In this document: in pieces, positions 1 to 5,345 of the stretch
Position numbering within the stretch: the first letter of the stretch is position 1
Layout: every line of letters begins with the position of its first letter
DNA from: Planktothrix sp. UBA8402
GTDB taxonomy: Bacteria; Cyanobacteriota; Cyanobacteriia; Cyanobacteriales; Microcoleaceae
Length of the DNA: 5,345 bases
NCBI GenBank assembly: GCA_003456035.1
Contig: DMPJ01000540.1
Location: 627 to 5,971 of the forward strand
Reading direction: 5' to 3'
Notes under the pieces: generated by a model
Database searches by the model: none
What the model was told of the DNA's origin: nothing
What the model saw: the letters and a program-made list of their open reading frames with translations, nothing else
Program-made: the position numbers and the translations under genes

Positions 1-788
1 CCAACGGTTTGTAATTCATGGTTTTCATCTTCATGAGTGATTAAGTTGTCTTCGGTTTTTTCTTCGGGGAGCATCCCTAAAGTTAGGGGTCTTTCGGTTT
101 CGGGAACTAAGATTTTAGAAATGACAAAACAGGCGGGAATTGCCATAATTGAAGCGGAAACTAAGTGTCCTAAAATATTAGGAAAAACTGGTTTTAGAAA
201 ACTTACATAAATCGCTAGAGTTGATGAAGCAGCAGTTCCAAAACAACAGGTTAAAATGGCACAAAGTTCTGAACGGGTCATTTTTTCCAAATAGGGCTTG
301 ACCACAATAGCGGCTTCAATTCCGACAAAAATATTCGCCGCCCCGCTTAAGGCTTCTGCCCCACTTAAGCGCATGGTTTTATAGAATAACTTGGCAAAAA
401 CATTGGTGACGACTTGAATCACCCCTAAGTTATATAATAGTGCCATTAAACCGGAGAAAAATATCACCGTTGGTAAGGCGCGAAAGGCAAAAATATAACC
501 TAAATTGACATCGGGGGTTTGTCCTGGAATCGGAACAATATTTTTTCCAAAGACAAATCTAGCCCCGGTATCAGCAGCATAAAATAAACTATCGAGAAGA
601 CTACTAAACCATTCTAAAGCGGTTCTAGTAGGAGGAAATAGAAATACAAGAAAGGCTAAAACTAACTGTAAGCCAATTCCTAAACCCATTGTTCGCCAAG
701 GGATGACTCGTTTATTTTCTGAAAATAACCAAGCAATAAAGCAGATGCCGAAAATTCCTAAAAATGAAATGAGATTCAAGTACGTCAT
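1..788 (-). CDS. Concentrative nucleoside transporter (CNT/NupC family), C-terminus beyond the window
   Basis: An inner-membrane ion-coupled importer, in known relatives for nucleosides. I read 262 codons (bases 3-788) without a stop; family members usually have about 400 residues, so roughly the last third is off the left edge. What identifies it: two hydrophobic N-terminal helices (about residues 4-22 and 34-52), then FVFG at 78-81, the segment ALPTVIFFSGLMALLYNLGV at 104-123, SGAEA at 142-146, and KPYLEKMTRSEL at 164-175, followed by the helix around CFGTAASSTLAIYV and a VPETERP exit at 228-234. Residues after about 235 are charged and loop-like. In well-studied CNTs the binding hairpin reads GQTEAP; here the aligned stretch is VGIEAA (155-160), so the glutamate (E158) is kept but the base-contacting Gln is Gly and the Thr is Ile. 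The ATG at 786-788 is the first possible start, because an in-frame TAA lies at 807-809 with no start codon between. No Shine-Dalgarno is visible. The gene lies 125 bases after pacL. That gap shows no convincing terminator and only an isolated -10-like TACAAT (bases 813-818), so co-transcription or a separate promoter are both possible. Family call is firm; substrate is not. Confidence 0.9.
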   Translation of the reverse strand, partial: MTYLNLISFLGIFGICFIAWLFSENKRVIPWRTMGLGIGLQLVLAFLVFLFPPTRTALEWFSSLLDSLFYAADTGARFVFGKNIVPIPGQTPDVNLGYIFAFRALPTVIFFSGLMALLYNLGVIQVVTNVFAKLFYKTMRLSGAEALSGAANIFVGIEAAIVVKPYLEKMTRSELCAILTCCFGTAASSTLAIYVSFLKPVFPNILGHLVSASIMAIPACFVISKILVPETERPLTLGMLPEEKTEDNLITHEDENHELQTV

Positions 789-913
789 AAGTGGTTTTTG
801 AAGGATTTATTGATTGTATTCTGATTTCGTTCGGCCTTTGTTCTTGTGCAAACCTACCATTAACCCTGTCAAACGTCAATCTGAGTAAATACGGGTTCCA
901 TTTTCAATATCAA

Positions 914-3700
914 TTAGCGACGGTTGATAAACCACTTATAAACCACTTTTTCCATTTCAATCCAGATAAACATTAAGGCACTAAAACCAAGACAAATTGA
1001 TAATTCAGTGAAGCTTAAAAAGTGAGTTCCAAAGAAACTTCTTAATGGTGGAAAATAAATTAAGAGTAACTGAAGAACCGTAGTTAATCCCACCGCAGCC
1101 CATAAATAGGGGTTGGTTTTAGGATTCATTTGTATTGTCAGTTGAGTATCGGAACGCACCGCTAAAGCATGACCCATTTGGGCTAAACATAAGGTTGTAA
1201 ACACCATGGTTTTCCAACGTTCGGGGTCAGGAGTGCCTTGAGTATAGTTGTAAGCCCAAACCATCAAAACAATCGTTAAAATAGCAAAAACAATCCCAAT
1301 TCTTACCATATATAACCCTAATCCTCGCGCAAAAATACTTTCACGGGGATTATAGGGAGGACGTTGCATTACCGCAGGTTCGGCGGGTTCCATTGCTAAT
1401 GCTAAAGCGGGTAAACCATCGGTAACAAGGTTCATCCATAAAATTTGTAAAGGTGTTAAGGGCACACCCCCGCCTAAAAGAGGAGAAGAAGCAATTACTA
1501 ACACTTCCCCAATATTACTACCGAGAATATATTTAATAAAACGGCGAATATTACTATAAACAACTCGCCCTTCTTCTGTCGCGGCGACAATGGTAGCAAA
1601 GTTATCATCCAATAAAATCATATCACTGGCTTCTTTACTAACATCAGTTCCCGTAATTCCCATGGCAATACCGATATCTGCTTGTTTCAAAGCCGGAGCA
1701 TCATTAACACCATCCCCGGTCATTGCTACAAATTCGCCGTTTTTTTGTAAGGCTTGAACAATCCGTAGTTTATGTTCAGGAGAAACCCGCGCATAGACAC
1801 TCACCTCTTCAACTTTTTGTTCTAATTCCGTTTGAGTTAATTTCTGTAATTCCTGACCTGTTAAACTTACAGAATCTAATTCGGCAATGCCTAAATCTTG
1901 AGCAATAACTTTTGCGGTTAATTGATGATCTCCAGTAATCATCACCGGACGAATTCCGGCTTCTCGACATAGTTTAACCGCTTCTCGAACTTCAGGACGA
2001 GGCGCGTCTAACATTCCTACTAATCCTAACCAAACTAATTCCTGTTCCGAGCCTTCTTCCTCTCCTTCTGGCGGTAATATTGTTAAAGATCGAGTGGCAA
2101 ATCCCAAAACCCGTAAACCTTTCCCCGCCATTTGGTTATTTTGTTCGAGAATTAGTTGACGGTCTGCTTCTGCTAAAAGAACGTTTTGATTTCCCACCAA
2201 AACAGAAGTACATTGAGCTAAAATTAACTCCGGTGATCCTTTAGTGAACATCACACATTCTGGATTTTCCTGGTCTGGAAGTTGTTGACAAATCACACTC
2301 ATTCGCTTCCGTTCTGAAGAGAAAGGAATTTCAGCAACACGAGGTTTTTTGTGATTTTGAATGTCTCTAAATAAACCTACTTTTCCCGCTAAGGATAATA
2401 ACGCTCCTTCCGTGGGATCTCCTAGAATAATCCATTTATGATCATCTTGTTGTAATTGAGCATCATTGCACAAAACACAAGCAGTTAAAATGGGTTCTAA
2501 AATTTTATAATCTGAGGAAATTGTGTTATTTTGTTCCGAGGTTATCGGTAATAATTCTCCCACCGGATCATACCCTTCTCCAGTAACTTGAAACACTTGA
2601 TCAAAGGTCTGAATCGATTGCACCACCATTTTATTTTGGGTGAGAGTTCCGGTTTTATCAGAACAAATAGTCGTCACAGAACCCAAGGTTTCCACCGCCG
2701 GGAGTTTACGAATTAAAGCATGGCGTTTGACCATTCTTTGTGTACCAATAGCCAAAGTCACTGTTACCACCGCAGGTAAACCCTCTGGAACAACGGCCAC
2801 CGCCATACTCAAGGATACTTCTAATAAATCTTCTAAACTCTGAAAACTGCCTGTTCTGATCACGCCACCCACTACAATTAGGGCAACCAAGGCTAAAGAC
2901 CCACTAACTAGCACATTCCCTAACTGGGTCATCCGTTGTTGGAGGGGAGTCGGTTCCGTTTCTACCCCCTGGATCATTTCGGCGATGCGTCCGAGTTCCG
3001 TGGTCATCCCCGTATTGGTGACGATCACTTGTCCCCGTCCCTGGATCACTTCCGTCCCCATGAATACCATATTAAGGCGATCGCCTAGGGGAGCATCTTC
3101 AGTCAACTCCACACTGGGTTTTTTAATCACTGCTTCTGCTTCCCCGGTTAAAGCCGCTTCGCGCACTTGTAAATTTTGGGCTTCAACTAGGCGACCATCG
3201 GTGGGAATTTGGACTCCAGCCTCCAGAAACATGATATCCCCCGGAACCAGTTCTTTCGCTGCCAGTTCTTGCATTTTGCCCTCGCGCACCACCCGAACTC
3301 TGGGGGAAGACATTCGTTTCAGGGCGGCTAGAGCCTGTTCTGCTCGGCTTTCTTGGAAATAGCCCAACATCCCATTCAAAATCACAATCGAAAAAATAGC
3401 AACGGCGTCCTTGGGGAAGTTTCCTTTGCGAAAATCAATCACGGCGGATACAATGGCCACGGCAATCAGCATCACGAGCATAATATTCGTGAACTGATCC
3501 CATAAAATCTCCAAGGTACTGCGACCAGGAGCTTCTTTTAATTCATTCAGACCATACTGTTGCTGACGTTGAGTTACCTGTTCTGCGGTTAACCCGGTTT
3601 CGGGGTTGCTGTCCAAGACTTTGAGAACTTTCTCAGCATCAAGGGTGTGCCAAGTTTTGATGGGTTCTAAGGTCGATGATGACGAGTCGGGAGATACCAT
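914..3700 (-). CDS. pacL: P2A-type Ca2+-transporting ATPase (PacL), complete
   Basis: An ATP-driven cation pump of the SERCA/PacL branch, expected to move Ca2+ out of the cytoplasm. The 928 residues match the family length and contain every core element in order: cation-ATPase N-terminal domain (about 14-85), M1-M2 (65-115), actuator domain with TGE at 185-187 (written TGEA, not TGES), M3-M4 with PEGLP at 305-309, phosphorylation site DKTGT at 348-352 (D348), nucleotide-binding KGSPE at 487-491, TGD at 589-591, hinge TGDGVNDAP at 661-669, then M5-M10 (about 722-916). By alignment from memory with SERCA, the ion ligands are E306 (E309), N729 (N768), E732 (E771), N757 (N796), T760 (T799) and D761 (D800), with D851 at the place of E908. 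That pattern favours Ca2+ over Na+/K+ or Mn2+, and possibly two sites. The ATG at 3698-3700 is preceded by AGGA with 8-base spacing. The first third of the gene is richer in G+C than the rest. Function by homology is strong; transport direction and membrane (plasma or thylakoid) are not shown by sequence. Confidence 0.97.
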   Translation of the reverse strand: MVSPDSSSSTLEPIKTWHTLDAEKVLKVLDSNPETGLTAEQVTQRQQQYGLNELKEAPGRSTLEILWDQFTNIMLVMLIAVAIVSAVIDFRKGNFPKDAVAIFSIVILNGMLGYFQESRAEQALAALKRMSSPRVRVVREGKMQELAAKELVPGDIMFLEAGVQIPTDGRLVEAQNLQVREAALTGEAEAVIKKPSVELTEDAPLGDRLNMVFMGTEVIQGRGQVIVTNTGMTTELGRIAEMIQGVETEPTPLQQRMTQLGNVLVSGSLALVALIVVGGVIRTGSFQSLEDLLEVSLSMAVAVVPEGLPAVVTVTLAIGTQRMVKRHALIRKLPAVETLGSVTTICSDKTGTLTQNKMVVQSIQTFDQVFQVTGEGYDPVGELLPITSEQNNTISSDYKILEPILTACVLCNDAQLQQDDHKWIILGDPTEGALLSLAGKVGLFRDIQNHKKPRVAEIPFSSERKRMSVICQQLPDQENPECVMFTKGSPELILAQCTSVLVGNQNVLLAEADRQLILEQNNQMAGKGLRVLGFATRSLTILPPEGEEEGSEQELVWLGLVGMLDAPRPEVREAVKLCREAGIRPVMITGDHQLTAKVIAQDLGIAELDSVSLTGQELQKLTQTELEQKVEEVSVYARVSPEHKLRIVQALQKNGEFVAMTGDGVNDAPALKQADIGIAMGITGTDVSKEASDMILLDDNFATIVAATEEGRVVYSNIRRFIKYILGSNIGEVLVIASSPLLGGGVPLTPLQILWMNLVTDGLPALALAMEPAEPAVMQRPPYNPRESIFARGLGLYMVRIGIVFAILTIVLMVWAYNYTQGTPDPERWKTMVFTTLCLAQMGHALAVRSDTQLTIQMNPKTNPYLWAAVGLTTVLQLLLIYFPPLRSFFGTHFLSFTELSICLGFSALMFIWIEMEKVVYKWFINRR
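3076..3085. repeat. HIP1 decamer (GGCGATCGCC)
   Basis: Full 10-base HIP1 palindrome inside pacL, in the stretch coding for residues around 205-208. Third HIP1 copy in the window; see the other two for its meaning. Confidence 0.85.
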
Positions 3701-3708
3701 TGTCTACG

Positions 3709-3712
3709 TCCT
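3709..3712 (-). promoter_or_regulatory. Shine-Dalgarno (AGGA) of pacL
   Basis: On the minus strand AGGA sits 8 bases before the pacL ATG, a normal spacing. It supports this ATG over any internal start. It is the only well-placed ribosome-binding site among the four genes here. Confidence 0.6.
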
Positions 3713-3740
3713 AAAGGTTCTAACTAATCTACTCTAATTA

Positions 3741-3754
3741 AATCATAAATGATT
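3741..3754. repeat. Short palindrome in the pacL leader, overlapping a candidate -10
   Basis: Reads aatcat-aa-atgatt on the plus strand: two perfect 6-base inverted arms around 2 bases. It covers the candidate pacL -10 element, as a repressor operator would, but it is short and all but two positions are A/T, so chance is a serious alternative. It is not followed by a T-run in the gene direction, so it is not an intrinsic terminator. Confidence 0.3.
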
Positions 3755-3771
3755 AATAACGAATTAATCAA
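3742..3771 (-). promoter_or_regulatory. Candidate sigma-70-type promoter for pacL
   Basis: In the gene direction, TTGATT (bases 3766-3771, 4 of 6 matches to TTGACA) is followed after 18 bases by TATGAT (3742-3747, 5 of 6 matches to TATAAT), leaving about 40 bases to the pacL start. The -35 overlaps the end of the prenyltransferase gene. The gap is very AT-rich, so such matches arise easily; transcription data are needed to separate this from read-through from the upstream genes. Confidence 0.35.
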
Positions 3772-4843
3772 ATAAATTAATATTAAAATATATAATTACT
3801 AAATAAGAAATTAGCCAGATCATTAAACTCAATTTAATTGTCGGATCTTGAATTAAAATCTGGCTGGGTTCTTCCCCATCTGCTAAAACCGTAACTAACC
3901 ATTTATAGTGCATCACCGCATAATAAACTATCGGAACTGTAATCACTAAAGAGGGATTTTTACCCGATTGTATTGTAAATAAAGCGTAGCACATAATCGT
4001 CATGGTTGCGGTGCTATTCAGGAGAGAATCCAGATAGGGTAAGGTATATTCAGACAAAACCGGACGTTGTTGGTTTTTGCTTCCCCGTTGATAGAATAAA
4101 TGTAAATAAGATGGTTCTGAATTGGCTGATTTTAGATCGGGCTGTAGGGATGTTTCAGGATAAAAATTCTCTTGATTGGTTTGAAGATGTAATAAAGACA
4201 AAAGTTCTGAACGCCGTTTAGAAAATCCTAAAAATAGAGTTAGAAAAAACGTACATAAAACAATCCAAGCCGTTGGCATATCTCCTAAAGCATAAATTCC
4301 CGCTAATAGTCTGAGAACAAAACCAAAGGCAATACAACTAACATCAAATAAGGCTAAATTTTTGAGTTTTAGACAATAAATAATATTGTTAATAGCGTAG
4401 AGTAAAATACAAATAAATGTGGCTATTCCTAAGCTATAAGCACCCAAAAGGGAAACCGTTGTTAAGCAGAATGCGATCGCTAATCCGATTTTAATTGAAA
4501 CTTGACCACTGGCAATCGGACGATACTTTTTTTTGGGATGCAGGCGATCGCATTTTCGATCTTGAATATCATTGAAAATATAAATTGCCGATGCCATTAA
4601 CGAGAAAAAAATTACCGTTAATATTGATAACAGAATTGCCTGGGTTTGTAACAGTCTCCCCCCAAACAAAAGTCCCGCTAAACAGAATAGATTTTTTGTC
4701 CATTGGTGGGGACGAAGCAGTTTAATTACCGGGGGCAAATTTGAGGATTTAACCGTGACAAATATGGGATCAGTTGAATTATCACTGGTTTCTAATATAG
4801 ATTTAGAATCACTCAAATAATGGTCTTGTTCTGGTTTTTCCAT
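3764..4843 (-). CDS. UbiA-superfamily prenyltransferase, decaprenyl-phosphate phosphoribosyltransferase type
   Basis: An integral membrane enzyme. Its closest known relatives transfer 5-phosphoribose from PRPP to a polyprenyl phosphate, the first step towards polyprenyl-phosphate arabinose in mycobacteria (Rv3806c). Signature residues: RPHQW at 44-48; the first Asp-rich motif N91-D92-x2-D95-x3-D99 followed by RLHPKKKYRPIASG (100-113); the second conserved stretch with Y156, K159 and D167 leading into GFVLRLLAG (174-182); SKRRSEL (208-214); and RPVLSEYTLPYLD (260-272) with EEP and D333 near the end. About nine membrane helices can be drawn (51-65, 70-92, 119-139, 141-158, 164-186, 191-208, 273-291, 298-317, 336-353). 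At 359 residues it is longer than the roughly 290-310 typical of this subgroup, owing to a polar N-terminal extension (1-35) and a polar insertion (about 219-258). The ATG at 4841-4843 is the first one; an in-frame TAG lies 15 bases upstream of it. AGGA is present but 13 bases away, a long spacing. It lies 35 bases after the small SMR-like gene, probably in one operon. Acceptor lipid and sugar are inferred, not seen. Confidence 0.88.
   Translation of the reverse strand: MEKPEQDHYLSDSKSILETSDNSTDPIFVTVKSSNLPPVIKLLRPHQWTKNLFCLAGLLFGGRLLQTQAILLSILTVIFFSLMASAIYIFNDIQDRKCDRLHPKKKYRPIASGQVSIKIGLAIAFCLTTVSLLGAYSLGIATFICILLYAINNIIYCLKLKNLALFDVSCIAFGFVLRLLAGIYALGDMPTAWIVLCTFFLTLFLGFSKRRSELLSLLHLQTNQENFYPETSLQPDLKSANSEPSYLHLFYQRGSKNQQRPVLSEYTLPYLDSLLNSTATMTIMCYALFTIQSGKNPSLVITVPIVYYAVMHYKWLVTVLADGEEPSQILIQDPTIKLSLMIWLISYLVIIYFNINLFD
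4473..4480. repeat. HIP1 octamer (GCGATCGC)
   Basis: Perfect GCGATCGC palindrome inside the prenyltransferase gene. HIP1 is strongly over-represented in many cyanobacterial genomes, so it helps to place the organism. It has no known gene-specific role. Confidence 0.85.
4544..4551. repeat. HIP1 octamer (GCGATCGC)
   Basis: Second perfect GCGATCGC, 71 bases from the previous one. It encodes part of the catalytic Asp-rich motif (the CDR of residues 98-100), so here the repeat is embedded in codons under strong protein constraint. Confidence 0.85.
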
Positions 4844-4860
4844 AATAATTGCAAGTTCCT

Positions 4861-4883
4861 AAAAAAAATGTTAATATTTTAAC
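4861..4883 (-). terminator. Weak stem-loop plus U-run between the SMR-like gene and the prenyltransferase gene
   Basis: On the minus strand GTTAA-AATA-TTAAC (4883 to 4870) forms a 5-base stem with a 4-base loop, one A follows, then eight T (4868 to 4861). The layout is that of an intrinsic terminator, and it begins inside the stop region of the SMR-like gene. However, the stem holds only one G-C pair, so at most partial termination or an RNA-processing signal is plausible. It may be an accident of AT-rich spacer DNA. Confidence 0.2.
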
Positions 4884-5241
4884 GAGACATAATAATAATT
4901 CCAGTAATAATTAAACTTAATCCTATGATTTGATTTAAGCCAAAACGCTCTCCTAAAAATAGGTTTCCTATCAAGGCAACTAAGCTAAAACCAATGGCAG
5001 CAAATACTGGATAAGCAACAGAAACAGGTAAACTATCAAGAGCTTTGGCAAAAACAATTAAATTAATTCCATAGACTAAAATTGCTGCCAGAAACCAGGG
5101 AGATAATAACAGGGTTAATAAACCCGGATCGGCGGCTTCTATTCGAGATTTTTTCAGTAATAAATTGCCAATTCCGCTATTAATAGCGGCGATTAAAACT
5201 AAACTCCATGATATCCAGTTAATTGAGTTGATATTGTTCAC
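4879..5241 (-). CDS. SMR/EamA-type small membrane transporter, candidate lipid-linked sugar flippase subunit
   Basis: A 120-residue four-helix inner-membrane protein (helices about 9-31, 47-67, 72-95, 102-119), the size of one SMR unit, so expected to act as a dimer or with a partner. Alignment by eye to EmrE covers the whole length: GNLLLKKS (25-32) matches the end of helix 1, LPVSVAYPVFAAIGF (71-85) matches the helix 3 region containing EmrE Y60 (here Y77) and W63 (here F80), and GERFGLNQIIG (97-107) is the typical helix 4 entry. The essential EmrE glutamate E14 falls on S22, so it is unlikely to be a proton-coupled drug exporter. ArnE/ArnF, which flip undecaprenyl-phosphate aminoarabinose, are SMR-like proteins that also lack it. 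Lying directly upstream of the polyprenyl-phosphate phosphosugar enzyme, it may move that enzyme's product or a descendant. The start is GTG at 5239-5241: an in-frame TAA lies 6 bases upstream, and no other start codon precedes helix 1. No Shine-Dalgarno is visible. Family call is good; flippase role is inference. Confidence 0.82.
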   Translation of the reverse strand: MNNINSINWISWSLVLIAAINSGIGNLLLKKSRIEAADPGLLTLLLSPWFLAAILVYGINLIVFAKALDSLPVSVAYPVFAAIGFSLVALIGNLFLGERFGLNQIIGLSLIITGIIIMSR

Positions 5242-5345
5242 GGTTTGTTATTAGAATAGGGGATTTAATTATTCTTAAAATGTTAAGCTGCGCGCCCATC
5301 TAAATTGGTGATTCAGAAATCGTAAAACCCCTGTAGTGCGAGCGT
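5242..5345. other. Upstream non-coding region at the right edge, possible dispersed repeats
   Basis: This 104-base stretch precedes the SMR-like gene and should hold its promoter if it heads the operon, but I find no well-spaced -35/-10 pair. It contains the palindrome GCGCGC (5290-5295) within an oddly GC-rich patch in AT-rich spacer, and ends with GTAGTGCGAGCGT (5333-5345), which resembles from memory the first half of a palindromic repeat scattered through filamentous cyanobacterial genomes. One minus-strand frame is open from the edge for about 22 codons, ending at the TAA near 5277, so the tail of an upstream gene cannot be excluded, though its sequence is not recognisable. Confidence 0.35.

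Noticed and set aside
876..905. Inverted words AACCC/GGGTT in the gap after pacL, considered as a terminator
   Set aside because: The arms are only 5 bases, the loop exceeds 20 bases, and no T-run follows in the gene direction.
789..913. NtcA-type site (GTA-N8-TAC) in front of the transporter gene
   Set aside because: No properly spaced match was found on reading the gap in the gene direction.
791..976. Plus-strand open frame of 61 codons across the gap between pacL and the nucleoside transporter gene
   Set aside because: It overlaps the end of pacL, has no recognisable domain or ribosome-binding site, and the composition looks like chance in AT-rich spacer.
2985..3362. Plus-strand open frame of 125 codons opposite pacL
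   Set aside because: It lies entirely antisense to the conserved actuator-domain region of pacL, is rich in Ser/Arg/Pro as expected for an antisense shadow, and lies in the most GC-rich part of the gene, where stop codons are rarer.
4006..4221. Plus-strand open frame of 71 codons opposite the prenyltransferase gene
   Set aside because: Antisense shadow of the polar insertion region, with no recognisable motif or start signal.
4844..4849. ATT codons directly before the prenyltransferase ATG, better spaced from the AGGA
   Set aside because: ATT starts are very rare outside infC-like genes, and the difference would be only two residues; the ATG is kept.
1..5345. Mobile element, CRISPR array, tRNA or defence system
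   Set aside because: No transposase-like frame, terminal inverted repeats, regularly spaced repeats or tRNA-like cloverleaf were seen; about 94% of the window is taken by four conserved membrane-protein genes.

Overview
The window looks like chromosomal DNA from a filamentous cyanobacterium of the Oscillatoriales type. Three points suggest this: AT-rich DNA with three copies of the HIP1 octamer GCGATCGC, where about 0.1 would be expected by chance in 5.3 kb; a 928-residue calcium-pump gene very close in length and sequence style to cyanobacterial PacL; and mostly weak or absent Shine-Dalgarno sequences. The genus is inference.

All four genes lie on the minus strand and fill about 94% of the window, so transcription runs from high to low coordinates. 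First comes a 120-residue SMR/EamA-type four-helix membrane protein with a GTG start (5241 to 4879). After 35 bases comes a 359-residue UbiA-superfamily membrane prenyltransferase of the decaprenyl-phosphate phosphoribosyltransferase type (4843 to 3764). After 63 bases comes a complete P2A Ca2+-ATPase, PacL (3700 to 914). After 125 bases comes the first 262 codons of a concentrative nucleoside transporter (788 to 3), which runs off the left edge. No gene is visibly broken.

The first two genes look like a functional unit. The prenyltransferase would load a phosphosugar (phosphoribose in known relatives) onto a polyprenyl phosphate. The small protein has lost the proton-coupling glutamate of drug-exporting SMR proteins, as ArnE/ArnF-type lipid-linked sugar flippases have, and could move the product across the membrane. 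The PacL gene probably has its own promoter in the AT-rich gap before it. PacL would export Ca2+ using ATP, and the nucleoside transporter would import nucleosides or a related solute. I see no mechanistic link between these last two and the glycolipid pair.

The non-coding gaps are short. They hold a candidate PacL promoter overlapped by a small palindrome, a weak stem-loop with a U-run between the first two genes, and at the right edge a stretch that may contain dispersed cyanobacterial repeats. I found no RNA genes, insertion sequences, CRISPR array or defence system. The most interesting leads are the SMR/prenyltransferase pair and the altered substrate-binding motif in the nucleoside transporter.
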